Below, one piece after another: positions 52,680 to 61,282 of a stretch of 64,000 nucleotides of DNA. The stretch is from Comamonas composti DSM 21721 (GTDB lineage: Bacteria > Pseudomonadota > Gammaproteobacteria > Burkholderiales > Burkholderiaceae_C), in assembly GCF_000429845.1 (NCBI RefSeq), contig NZ_AUCQ01000014.1, positions 1 through 64,000 on the forward strand, given 5' to 3'. A program made the translations under genes and the position numbers. The notes beneath the pieces were generated by a model. It did no database searches. It was not told the origin of the DNA and saw only the letters and a program-made list of their open reading frames with translations. Position 1 is the first letter of the stretch; each line of letters begins with the position of its first letter.

Positions 52680-53788
52680 GGCAAAGAGTGTGCTCTATGG
52701 TGGAGGCTTGGCAGTTCCTGCTGCTGGTCCAGATGCCTGCGGTATTTCTCGGCATCCCAACTGAGTAAGGCCTTGACGTCGGTGTCCGCTAGGTACCGCA
52801 CCGAGGCATCCTGTGGGATCCGCGAGAGAACCAGGGCCAGGCATTCGAGCATGGCAAGCTCGCCGGCACTCAGATCATTGCGTATCAGCACGCCGGCCTC
52901 CGGTACCAGTAGCAACTTGGGCGGGCCGAGACCGGCATGTGCGCGCTCGGCAATCAGCGTGCTGATCAGCTGTCCAGAACGAAGTTCGATGGCGGCCGGG
53001 CCGAGAAATACAGCATGGTCCGGATACAACGTGCCGGCTGTGGCGATGGCGAACTGCCGCAAGTCAGTCGCCATCGCATGCAGCCGGGGATGTGGTGCGG
53101 GATCGTAGAGCGTGTTCTGTCCTAGTTTTCGAAGCTTTTCCAGATTGGCTGCTGGAGCAGGGCTTTGTGATTGATGCGGCCCTTGGCGTAATCGCCGCAC
53201 AAGGTTGTCAAGCAGCAGCCGAGCCGAGGCAACACTCTCCGCGCCGAGCACGACCCCGTGGTTGGCGAGAACTAACACATCGACAGCAGCGTGTCCCAGG
53301 GCTTGCCGTATGGCCTCGGTCAATGGCTGTCCAGGCTGCACATAAGAAACCCAGGCCCAGGCCAGTCCTTCGAGTCGGTGGCTCAGCCGTGCCATGCCGT
53401 CTTCGCAGACGCCGAGTGCAATGGCATCAACGGAGTGCAGGTGCATGACAACGGCATGGGGCATGAGTGCATGCAGCCCTGTCTCGATCGAAGGGCGTAG
53501 GCCGTGTGGGCTGATGTCCAGCAGTTCGGCACTGGCAGGGTCGGCTTGGCCTAGCGCGATGCGGGCACGTACGCAGTCAAGGGCAACGGCGGAGAATATT
53601 GACTCACTCATGGCTTTGGCGAGCCAGGTGCCTGAGGCCTTGATCCACAGGGTCTTGTCAGTTTTCACAGAGATGTTTCCGCCGGCACCCTGGACAAGGG
53701 TCATGTCGCCGCCTATGCGAGCGGCAAGCCTGCGCAGGTTCCAAGGCGCATGCGCTTCGGACGAAGGGCGAGTAGAAGATGCGCTCAT
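52676..53788 (-). CDS. Class II aldolase-family protein
   Basis: The protein is 370 residues. The class II aldolase/adducin fold is seen in TLVQGAGGNISVKTDKTLWIKASGTWL, HAVVMHLHSVDAIALGV (zinc histidines) and LVLANHGVVLGAESVASAR. The family usually spans 200-260 residues; the extra C-terminal 150 resemble the aldolase part of bifunctional RhaD-like proteins but without the short-chain dehydrogenase. It likely cleaves a ketose-1-phosphate to DHAP plus an aldehyde. It begins 41 bases after the HAD gene. Confidence 0.88.
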   Translation of the reverse strand: MSASSTRPSSEAHAPWNLRRLAARIGGDMTLVQGAGGNISVKTDKTLWIKASGTWLAKAMSESIFSAVALDCVRARIALGQADPASAELLDISPHGLRPSIETGLHALMPHAVVMHLHSVDAIALGVCEDGMARLSHRLEGLAWAWVSYVQPGQPLTEAIRQALGHAAVDVLVLANHGVVLGAESVASARLLLDNLVRRLRQGPHQSQSPAPAANLEKLRKLGQNTLYDPAPHPRLHAMATDLRQFAIATAGTLYPDHAVFLGPAAIELRSGQLISTLIAERAHAGLGPPKLLLVPEAGVLIRNDLSAGELAMLECLALVLSRIPQDASVRYLADTDVKALLSWDAEKYRRHLDQQQELPSLHHRAHSLP

Positions 53789-53828
53789 ATGTGCAACTGT
53801 GAAGAAGGGGTGAGAGGGGGGAATGGCA

Positions 53829-54716
53829 TTACCAGCGTAGGATTGGCATGGTCCAGTTGGGGGGGCAGTACAGCCCCTGGCCTTGTGTCAGCAGTGCTTG
53901 AAGGCGTTGCTGCCGGTCGCTTGCATTGGATGCCTTCTCAAAACAGTCGCGATGTATGCCGCCGAGAATGAGCACAGTAGCGAAGCCTGCGCGTGTGCCG
54001 CCGTTGATGTCATGCTCCAGAGAGTCGCCTATGGCGGCAATGCGTGTGACATCTGCCTTTGCCAAAAGATCGTGGCAGATCTTGTAGACGTCGGGGTAGG
54101 GTTTGCCGACGAAGCGAACGCTGCCGCCGCGCTGCTCGTAGTTGCGCGCCAGTACACCGGCGCTGGGGTGGAGCTGACTATCCACAATGCGTACCATGTC
54201 AGGATTGGTACAGATCAGAGGCAGGTCCAGAGCCAGTGCACGCTCCAGCAGGGCCTGAGTATGCGCGAGCATATTGGCTTCGCCCGCACTGCTGAGCAAC
54301 ACAAAGTCTGCAGCTTCGGGTATATCAACCCGTTCGATGGCCAGCTCTTGCATGGCACTGAGGTTGTCAGAGCAGTCTCCGATGAGCAGACAGTATGGAC
54401 CCAGCGCAGCATAGAAGGCATCACTGCGTTCCTTGATGCTCTGCCAAGCGGCCTCACCCGAGGTGACCAGATGGGTGTAGCTGTCGCCTTGTATAAAACC
54501 CATGGAGTCCAGTCGCTGCACGTTGGGGGCCACACGCTTTCCGGAGTTGCTGAGGATCACAATCTGCTTTCCCAGTGCCATCAGGCGCTGCAGTCCCTGG
54601 ATGGCACCTGGGTAGGCGGTGCGGCCGTCGTGAAGCACGCCCCATTGATCAATCACGAAACCGTCGTAGTGATCGGCAAGAGCTCTCAAGCCTTCGGTGT
54701 GATGGCATGGGTTCAT
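53829..54716 (-). CDS. HAD-superfamily class IIA hydrolase
   Basis: The protein is 295 residues. The N-terminal catalytic loop is FVIDQWGVLHDGR, where the first Asp is the nucleophile and the usual DxDG second Asp reads W-G. VILSNSGKR is motif II, a class IIA cap follows, then FVGKPYPDVY and IAAIGDSLEHDINGGTRAGF. It matches the HAD-IIA subgroup annotated TIGR01459 from memory. It may dephosphorylate a sugar-phosphate by-product of the pathway. Its ATG directly follows the TAA of the upstream kinase. Confidence 0.88.
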   Translation of the reverse strand: MNPCHHTEGLRALADHYDGFVIDQWGVLHDGRTAYPGAIQGLQRLMALGKQIVILSNSGKRVAPNVQRLDSMGFIQGDSYTHLVTSGEAAWQSIKERSDAFYAALGPYCLLIGDCSDNLSAMQELAIERVDIPEAADFVLLSSAGEANMLAHTQALLERALALDLPLICTNPDMVRIVDSQLHPSAGVLARNYEQRGGSVRFVGKPYPDVYKICHDLLAKADVTRIAAIGDSLEHDINGGTRAGFATVLILGGIHRDCFEKASNASDRQQRLQALLTQGQGLYCPPNWTMPILRW

Positions 54717-56024
54717 TTATGGATCCAGTGTCTGTGGTTTGGGCTGAGCCGGGCTGGAGGCAGCACCGCGCAAGGCCAGCAGGGCTGTGCCGTAGGCGGC
54801 TGCGGTGTGGGCTGATGCAACCATCTCCGTGCCCAGGCAGCGGCGCCGTATCTCGGTCCAGGCTGCATTGACCGCTCCTCCTCCTGCTGTGCGTATGCGC
54901 TTTGGATAAGGGGCGCCCAAAGCCTGGAGGCGCCGGTAGCCATCGTGCTCGATAGACGCGATGCCTTCAAGCAGTGCCTGAAAGAAAAGCGCATCGTCTT
55001 TCGGCCTGGGAAGGGTGCGTGAGAGCTGAGCCGGGTTGTTGCTCGGAAAGCGCTCGCCGCGATGGGGAAGGGGGTAGTAGCCCAGGCCGGTGGGATGGTC
55101 AGGGCGAAGGCGCGGAGTCAGTGCACGCATGGTCGCCTGGTCGAAAAACTGCAACAGGACGGCTCCTCCGCTGTTGGAGGCTCCCCCGGCCAGCCATCGT
55201 CCCTCAAATCTATGGCTGTATACGCCGTACTCGGCGGCCCAGGTGCCGGTATCTGACACCACCTTGAGAACCAGGGTGGATCCGAGAGAGGTCACCGCAT
55301 CACCGATTTCTCTTGCGCCCGTGGCCATGAAGGCGGCCACACCGTCGGTGGTGCCGGCCACGATCCGTACATCAGGCCGAAGGCCGAACTCGTGGGCAAT
55401 ACGCAAGTCTATGGTATGCAGAGCCGTGCCGGGCGCTGTGACTTGAGGCAGCAGGCGTTCATCAACGCCCAGCTTAGAGAGCCAGTCCGGCCAGCACAGA
55501 GCCTGTGGGTCGTAGCCGAGCTTGAGCGCATTGTTGTGGTCGCTGAATCCCCAGTGCCCGCTCATGCGGCCAGCCAGCCAGTCGGCTTGGTGCAATGCAT
55601 GGCGTGCCCGCGGGTGATGGCGCTGCAGATGCAGCAGGCGTGCAAGCGATGAGCCCGTTCCGCGTGCTGCACTATTCGCGGGTGCAACGTGCTCTATGGC
55701 CTTCATGGCTTCGACTGCGCGTGCATCGTTGTACATCAGGGCTGGAGCGAGAGGCTGCCCGTCTGCTGCTGTCAGAAGCAAGGTGCCCGAGGTCCCGTTG
55801 AAAGCCAGGGACTCTACGCGCCCTGGATCTAACCCGCAGAGCAGTCTCGTCAGCACCTGGCGCGTTGCTTGCCACCAGCATTCGGCCTCCTGCCAGACGG
55901 CCAGGCCTTGACGCTCAGGTGCGGGAAGCTCCTGCGCAGCTTCACCAGCGGGTTTCCCTTCGCTGTCGATGGCAAGGGCGCGCACACCCGAAGTGCCGAT
56001 ATCTATGCCGATGTAGAGGCTCAT
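54717..56024 (-). CDS. FGGY-family carbohydrate kinase (xylulokinase-like)
   Basis: The protein is 435 residues. It begins LYIGIDIGTSGVRALAID, with FNGTSGTLLLTAADGQPLAPALMYND in place of the usual SGQMHG and a clear second half: GTTDGVAAFMATGA, SLGSTLVLKVVS, and the FGGY-type adenine site IRTAGGGAVNAAWTEIRRR. It is of the XylB/ribulokinase branch and differs from the RhaK-like kinase at the other end of the operon. Substrate is unknown. Confidence 0.9.
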   Translation of the reverse strand: MSLYIGIDIGTSGVRALAIDSEGKPAGEAAQELPAPERQGLAVWQEAECWWQATRQVLTRLLCGLDPGRVESLAFNGTSGTLLLTAADGQPLAPALMYNDARAVEAMKAIEHVAPANSAARGTGSSLARLLHLQRHHPRARHALHQADWLAGRMSGHWGFSDHNNALKLGYDPQALCWPDWLSKLGVDERLLPQVTAPGTALHTIDLRIAHEFGLRPDVRIVAGTTDGVAAFMATGAREIGDAVTSLGSTLVLKVVSDTGTWAAEYGVYSHRFEGRWLAGGASNSGGAVLLQFFDQATMRALTPRLRPDHPTGLGYYPLPHRGERFPSNNPAQLSRTLPRPKDDALFFQALLEGIASIEHDGYRRLQALGAPYPKRIRTAGGGAVNAAWTEIRRRCLGTEMVASAHTAAAYGTALLALRGAASSPAQPKPQTLDP

Positions 56025-56047
56025 GGAGAAGGCCTGGTAGTCTGGGA

Positions 56048-57166
56048 TCAGAAATCGAAGCCGCCTACGTTGTCCTTTGTGAACACATAGGGCGAGCCCA
56101 GCAAGATTTCACTGCCGTTGATGATGCGCAAATCACCAAGTCTTCCCGCCTTGAGCGAGGTGCTGGAGGGGGTCAGCACCCCATCGGCTGCTGCACGCAG
56201 TGCATACATGGAGGCATATCCCAGGTCCACGGGGTTCCACAGCACGGTGGAGCTTGCACATCCATTGGCGAGATAGGGCTTCATCGCATTTGGCACGCCA
56301 ATGCCGCTTACCGCGATCTTCCCGCACTTGTTCGCCTGTTTTACAGCCTCGGCTGCTGCAGGGGTGGCGACCGTGGTCATGCCGATGATTCCTGCCAACT
56401 TGTCTCCGTACTTGCTGATCAGCGTGCTCGCCTGGGTGAATGACAAGGCGTTGTCTTCTTGTGCCTCCACGGTCTCCAGCCATTTCATTTTGGGATAGCA
56501 CTTGGCTTGATAGGTCGACATCTCGGCGATCCAGCGTGCCTGGTTGGGTGTGGCAAAAGTGGAAGTGACAATCGCAAAGCCGCCCTGGCCACGGGTCTCT
56601 TTGGCCAGCGTGTCCATCAGCGCCTTGCCTATGCCGTTGGCCTCGGCCTGGTTGATGAACCATTGGCGAGAGTTTGGCGTGGCATTGGCGTCGTAGCCGA
56701 CGACGAGAATGCCTTTGGAGAGTGCCTTGCGCAGAACGGGAGCAATCGCCGTCGGGTCATTGGCGGCGAACAAAATGCCATCTACACCACTGGTGATGTA
56801 GTTGTCGATGAAGGTGACCTGCTCATCAATATTTGCCTTAGTCGAGCCGTCGGTCTTGACAGAGACGTTGCCCAGTTCCTTGGCTGCAGAGGCAATGCCT
56901 TTGGAGGTGGCGTTGAAGTAGCCAATACCAATGAGCTTGGGTACATCGATGACCGTAAGCTTTTTGCCTTTGCGGTCGGGAGCATTCTTGGGCTGGCCTC
57001 CATCATATGGCTTGCTGCTCAGCGGAGCCGGGCTGGCGTCGCAGGTCAGGGGGCGAGTGGGCAGATCATCAGCTCCGGTCCAGCCTGCGGCACTGGCAGC
57101 CTGGCTGGCAGACAGCCACGCGAGACCAAAGACCGTGCAGGACCAGTTGGGGGCGCGCTTCTTCAT
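56048..57166 (-). CDS. Sugar ABC transporter substrate-binding protein (RhaS/LsrB-like)
   Basis: The 372-residue periplasmic protein has a signal peptide (VFGLAWLSASQAASA). The binding domain starts LTVIDVPKLIGIGYFNATSKGIASAA, with GVDGILFAANDPTAIAPVL, VVGYDANATPNSRQWFINQA and a closing TKDNVGGFDF. The order and end resemble LsrB (autoinducer-2) and RhaS (rhamnose). AAGGAG precedes the ATG. An unusual 50-residue segment between signal and domain contains Cys/Pro-rich sequence (DLPTRPLTCDASPAPLSSK). Confidence 0.92.
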   Translation of the reverse strand: MKKRAPNWSCTVFGLAWLSASQAASAAGWTGADDLPTRPLTCDASPAPLSSKPYDGGQPKNAPDRKGKKLTVIDVPKLIGIGYFNATSKGIASAAKELGNVSVKTDGSTKANIDEQVTFIDNYITSGVDGILFAANDPTAIAPVLRKALSKGILVVGYDANATPNSRQWFINQAEANGIGKALMDTLAKETRGQGGFAIVTSTFATPNQARWIAEMSTYQAKCYPKMKWLETVEAQEDNALSFTQASTLISKYGDKLAGIIGMTTVATPAAAEAVKQANKCGKIAVSGIGVPNAMKPYLANGCASSTVLWNPVDLGYASMYALRAAADGVLTPSSTSLKAGRLGDLRIINGSEILLGSPYVFTKDNVGGFDF

Positions 57167-57216
57167 AGCAGTCTCCTTCTGAAAACGAAGAGTGGGGGCG
57201 GACGATGCTGGTTTGT

Positions 57217-58215
57217 CTATCCGCGCTCGTGGCTGCGGTTGAAAAGGTTGCTCATGAGAATGGTCGCAATCAACACGACACCGATGACGATGATGGTGCC
57301 GTCGCCTTTCACGCCTGCGAGCACAAGGCCGTTCTTGAGTGCCTGCATCAGCATCAGGCCGAGCAAGGTGCCAACGATCGTGCCGCGGCCGCCGAAAATG
57401 CTGCTGCCGCCAAGGACTACGGCCGTGATGGCATCAAGCTCAAGGCCTGCACCCATGTCGGAGCGAGTTGTCGATACGCGTGTGACGAAGAGCATCGCCG
57501 CCGCCGCCGCCAGCGTCCCCGAGCTTGCATAGATCCAAAGCTGGGTGCGTTGCACATGAATGCCCGAGAAGTGGGCTGCAGTCTTGTTGGCTCCCACGGC
57601 GTAGGTCGCACGGCCGAAGCTTGTAAAGCCCAGTACCACAGCCGCCACGATGGCGCAGATGCCGAGCAGCAGCAACTGGCAGGGGATGCCGAGCAACTCG
57701 GCCTCGGCGAAGTTCAGAAACCAGTCCGGATATCCGCGTACGGAGCGGCCCTGGCTCACGCCTTCGGCTATGCCCCGGTACAGCATGAGGGTGGCCAGTG
57801 TCGCAATCAACGGCGGTACCGAAAAGCGCGTGATCAGCAATCCATTGAACAAGCCTGCGAGCATGCCGATGACGACAGCCAGCACGATGGCGACAGGCAG
57901 AGGCAGCTGTGCGCTCTGCCAGAGAACCCCCATGCAGACTGCTGCAAGACCGAAGATCGAGCCTACCGAGAGATCAATGCCTCCGGTCACGATCACAAAG
58001 GTCATGGCCAGAGCGATCAGGCTGACCTCGGTCATTAGACGGCCTTGATTGAGCAGATTGTCCAGTGTGAAGAAGTGCTCGGAGCGGGACGAGAGAATGG
58101 CCAGGGCTGCAAGCAGCAGCAAGGCGAGTACGCTCTCGTGGCGCAGCAGGCCGCCGAGGGTGCTCGTGGGCAGTTGCCTGTTGCTGTCGGCAGCGGTCAT
58201 CGCTTGGGTGTTCAT
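57217..58215 (-). CDS. Sugar ABC transporter permease (second)
   Basis: The protein is 332 residues with about nine helices of the RbsC/AraH family. It has VIVTGGIDLSVGSIFGLAAV and the conserved C-terminal AVVLGGSSIFGGRGTIVGTLLG. The ATG overlaps the stop of the first permease gene (ATGA), and its ribosome site AGGAGG lies within that gene's last codons, so the two are coupled. Confidence 0.94.
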   Translation of the reverse strand: MNTQAMTAADSNRQLPTSTLGGLLRHESVLALLLLAALAILSSRSEHFFTLDNLLNQGRLMTEVSLIALAMTFVIVTGGIDLSVGSIFGLAAVCMGVLWQSAQLPLPVAIVLAVVIGMLAGLFNGLLITRFSVPPLIATLATLMLYRGIAEGVSQGRSVRGYPDWFLNFAEAELLGIPCQLLLLGICAIVAAVVLGFTSFGRATYAVGANKTAAHFSGIHVQRTQLWIYASSGTLAAAAAMLFVTRVSTTRSDMGAGLELDAITAVVLGGSSIFGGRGTIVGTLLGLMLMQALKNGLVLAGVKGDGTIIVIGVVLIATILMSNLFNRSHERG

Positions 58216-59225
58216 GCGAGCCTCCTGCGGCTGTAGATGTCGGCCAGTACTGTTGCGAGAATCATCAGGCCCTGTACGGCGCGTAGCCAGTAGGCGGACA
58301 CATTAAGAAAGACCAGGGCCGAGGTAATGACGGCGAACAGTAGCGCGGCAAGCATGGGGCCCAGCACATTGCCGCGGCCGCCGAGTATGCTGATGCCACC
58401 AACGACGGCGGCGGCGATGATGGTGAGCTCCAGGTTGGCGGGCACGGTGGACTGTATGACCTGCAACTGTGTCGCGTACAGAACGGCCGCCACCCCGGCA
58501 AAGCCGCCGTGGATTGCGAAGGCCAGAACGACGGTCGGCTGTGTACGTATTCCCGTGATGCGTGCGGCATCTGCATTTGATCCGAGTGCGTAGAAGCGGC
58601 GTGCCAGCACGGAGCTATGCATCCACCAGGCGGTCAGCATGCTCAGGGCCAGCATGAGCCAGATGCTGGCGGGCAAACCCAGCAAGCGATGTTGAGCGAT
58701 CAAAAAGGCGGGGGGGAGATTGGTGAGCCAGACGCCACTGGTCAAGCCGATCAGTCCCCCCTTGAGAATGGACATCACACCTAGCGTGGCCACGATGGAT
58801 GGAATGCGCCCCCAGGCCACAAGAGCACCAACACAGGCGTTGAACAGCGCGCCCAGCAGTACGGGCGCGAGCCATGCAAGCCAGGCAGGAAATCCGTTGA
58901 CGGCCAGGTAGCCCGAGACCATTGCGAGCACACCGATGAGCGCGCCGACCGAGACGTCGATGTGCCCGCTGATGATGACGACAGCCATGCCGATGGCTGC
59001 CACCGCAATGTAGGCATTGCTGGAGAAAAGACTGATGAGGTTGCGGCTCTCGGTAAAGCCGGGGTTGACCATGCTGACGCACAGCAGCAGAAAGGCGATT
59101 GCTGCAAGCAAAATCAGTTGCTGACGCCATGCCGCCAGGCACTTGCCCAGCAACGCGCTTGGCGGTGCTGCTGGGCTGCTGACTCTGGCTGGCGTGGCGT
59201 TGGCAAGACCTGTGACGCTGTTCAT
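58212..59225 (-). CDS. Sugar ABC transporter permease (first)
   Basis: The protein is 337 residues of the same RbsC-like family: VVIISGHIDVSVGALIGVLA and AAAVVGGISILGGRGNVLGPML. Two distinct permeases in one transporter is the LsrC/LsrD and RhaP/RhaQ pattern. The ATG overlaps the ATPase stop by 4 bases. Confidence 0.94.
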   Translation of the reverse strand: MNSVTGLANATPARVSSPAAPPSALLGKCLAAWRQQLILLAAIAFLLLCVSMVNPGFTESRNLISLFSSNAYIAVAAIGMAVVIISGHIDVSVGALIGVLAMVSGYLAVNGFPAWLAWLAPVLLGALFNACVGALVAWGRIPSIVATLGVMSILKGGLIGLTSGVWLTNLPPAFLIAQHRLLGLPASIWLMLALSMLTAWWMHSSVLARRFYALGSNADAARITGIRTQPTVVLAFAIHGGFAGVAAVLYATQLQVIQSTVPANLELTIIAAAVVGGISILGGRGNVLGPMLAALLFAVITSALVFLNVSAYWLRAVQGLMILATVLADIYSRRRLA

Positions 59226-60739
59226 GCGGCCTCCGGCATACCAAGGTGGATCATGGCTTCGCCAACGAGCTCAGCCGTGGCTTGCTGGCGATCGAAGCTT
59301 GCCGTTATGCGCCCGGCGCTCATGACGAGGATGCGGTCACTCATGCCCAGCACTTCTGGCAAATCGCTGGAGATCAGAACAATGGCAAGCCCTTCTTGTG
59401 CCAGGCGCCTGATGTGTGCATAGATTTCGGCCTTGGCTCCCACGTCGATGCCGCGAGTGGGCTCGTCGAGGATGACGATGCCGGGTCGGGTCGCCAGCCA
59501 CTTGGCAAGCACGAGCTTTTGCTGATTGCCGCCAGAGAGATGGCGTACCGGCTGTTCAAGGCCTCTGGTGCGGATGCCGAAACGCTCGATTGCCTGCTGC
59601 GCAGCCTTGGCTTCGGCCACTGTGCTCACAAAGCCTGCATTGGCAAATTGCTGCAGGCATGCGAGTGAAAAGTTCTCGCGAACACCTTGGGAGCGAATCA
59701 GGCCTTGCTGGCCGCGATCCTCGGGCACATAGGCGATGCCAAGATCTCGTGCCTGGGCCGGGGTGCGAATGCTCACCGGCTGGCCGTCGACGAGGAGCTG
59801 ACCCGAGGTGGCTGGCGTAATGCCGAAAATCGTGAGAGCTAGCTCGGTGCGGCCTGCGCCTATCAGGCCTGCGATGCCGATGACCTCCCCCGCATGCAGC
59901 GTGAACGTTAGATCGCGTACCCTGTGGCCACAACAGAGGCCGCGCAGTTCGAGCCGCGGTACCTGCGGCAGGCGCGAGCTGTCGTGTGCCTGGGGATACA
60001 ACTGCTCGACAGGGCGGCCAACCATCAGTGCAACCAGCTTGTTCGGCTGTACGCCTATGGCGGTCAGCGTTGCCACTTGACGGCCGTCACGCAGTACCGT
60101 GATGCGATCGGCCAGTGCATAGACCTCGGGCATGCGATGGCTGACGTAGATGATGGCGACGCCCCGGGCGCGCAGACGCTGGACCACGTCCAGCAGGCGC
60201 TGGGCATCGGCATCGGAGAGCGCAGCCGTAGGTTCGTCCATGATCAGGACGCGCGGCTCTTGAGCCAGCGCACGCGCGATCTCCACGCGTTGCCGGTTGG
60301 CCACCGAGAGTGCGCGTACCGGCACATCCACGTCGAGATCGCTGCACTGCAGATCCTCGAGCAGGCTGCGTGCCCGCTGGCGTATGAAAGGCCAGTCTAT
60401 GGTGCCTAGAAAGCTGCGACGCAAAGGTGAGCCCATCGCAATGTTCTCTGCCACTGAAAGGTCGGGAAAAAGCAGCAGCTCCTGGTGCACGGTTGCAATG
60501 CCATTGCGCGCAGCATCGCCTGGCGAGCTGAAATGCACAGGCCGGCCCGACATCCACAACTCCCCGGCGTCGGGTTGGTGCACACCTGACATGATCTTGA
60601 TCAGCGTGGACTTGCCCGCACCGTTCTCTCCCATGAGCGCATGCACCTCACCCGGGCGTACATCGAAGCACACGTCATCCAATGCGCTCACTCCCGAAAA
60701 GCGCTTGCTGATATGACGCAGTTCAAGCGTGCTTCTCAT
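59222..60739 (-). CDS. Sugar ABC transporter ATP-binding protein (RbsA/RhaT-like)
   Basis: The 505-residue protein has two ABC domains. The first has GENGAGKSTLIKI, a LSVANRQRVEIARAL signature and VLIMDEPTAAL. The second has a degenerate Walker A (GLIGAGRTEL), the signature LSGGNQQKLVLAKWL and VILDEPTRGIDVG. It energises import through the two permeases. Its start codon overlaps the stop of a small upstream ORF (60736-60792). It is the first long gene of the nine-gene operon. Confidence 0.95.
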   Translation of the reverse strand: MRSTLELRHISKRFSGVSALDDVCFDVRPGEVHALMGENGAGKSTLIKIMSGVHQPDAGELWMSGRPVHFSSPGDAARNGIATVHQELLLFPDLSVAENIAMGSPLRRSFLGTIDWPFIRQRARSLLEDLQCSDLDVDVPVRALSVANRQRVEIARALAQEPRVLIMDEPTAALSDADAQRLLDVVQRLRARGVAIIYVSHRMPEVYALADRITVLRDGRQVATLTAIGVQPNKLVALMVGRPVEQLYPQAHDSSRLPQVPRLELRGLCCGHRVRDLTFTLHAGEVIGIAGLIGAGRTELALTIFGITPATSGQLLVDGQPVSIRTPAQARDLGIAYVPEDRGQQGLIRSQGVRENFSLACLQQFANAGFVSTVAEAKAAQQAIERFGIRTRGLEQPVRHLSGGNQQKLVLAKWLATRPGIVILDEPTRGIDVGAKAEIYAHIRRLAQEGLAIVLISSDLPEVLGMSDRILVMSAGRITASFDRQQATAELVGEAMIHLGMPEAA

Positions 60740-60792
60740 GCTTTTGCCACAAAAGTGATTTTATTCAGCTTGTGCTTGCTATTCGTTCCCAT
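60736..60792 (-). CDS. 18-codon upstream ORF coupled to the ABC ATPase gene
   Basis: The ORF encodes MGTNSKHKLNKITFVAKA and has the strongest ribosome site in the region (CGGAGGAATCC before ATG). Its TGA overlaps the ATPase ATG (ATGA), while the ATPase itself has no clear ribosome site. Translation of the ATPase is thus likely coupled to this small ORF. Confidence 0.55.
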   Translation of the reverse strand: MGTNSKHKLNKITFVAKA

Positions 60793-60841
60793 GGATTCCT
60801 CCGTTTGATTTTAAAAAATCAATAATGATTTTATTTAATCA
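60756..60841. promoter_or_regulatory. Cluster of TGATTTTA sites, candidate DeoR operators
   Basis: TGATTTTATT occurs at 60756-60765 and 60826-60835, and TGATTTTAAA at 60806-60815. The middle one lies in a perfect inverted repeat (TTGATTTT/AAAATCAA, 60805-60822), the last in TGATT/AATCA (60826-60841). They surround the start of the sugar operon. Confidence 0.45.
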
Positions 60842-61282
60842 AAAAATGACTGATCTAGGGCATCCACCTAGAGCAGAGCCGGAATGCATCAATCGTGAAC
60901 GGTAATTCGCTGGTGGTCTGCCACAACACGCAGCTTCATGTGCCTGTTTCGCCGGAACTGCGGGAGCGCATGGACGCAAGCATTTCTCTGTGTTTTCAAG
61001 GCAGTGGAGAGACAGGATCTCTATTTCCGATATGAAGACACGCATGCAGCGCATGCATGTTTTGTGCTGGTGATCTAAAGCCGGAAGGCAGGTTTGAAGT
61101 TACGACTCTTACTAAAACTGCATCTCTGAAAGCTTTTGAATTGAATTCAACTTCAATTGAGGCTGACGGCTTTGAATCCTAAATTCGCACCATGTCTGGA
61201 GACGGAGTGTGAAAAATTCAATGGATAGCAAAATTGATAGCGTGAACCCTATGTCGGTGAAGCATTGCGTAAAGGATTTGCC
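60793..61282. other. 490-bp divergent intergenic region (sugar operon / CoA-transferase operon)
   Basis: No gene is seen. The left end carries the TGATTTTA operator candidates; 61141-61166 carries an element repeated at 63819. The stretch is AT-rich around 60800-60850 and 61120-61260, fitting promoters in both directions. Confidence 0.5.
61141..61166. promoter_or_regulatory. 26-bp element, copy 1 (upstream of the CoA-transferase gene)
   Basis: TTGAATTCAACTTCAATTGA followed by GGCTGA. Copy 2 (63819-63844) differs at two of 26 positions. It contains two small palindromes (TTGAATTCAA and TCAATTGA), as expected of a dimeric repressor or activator site, 117 bases before the gene start. Confidence 0.55.
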
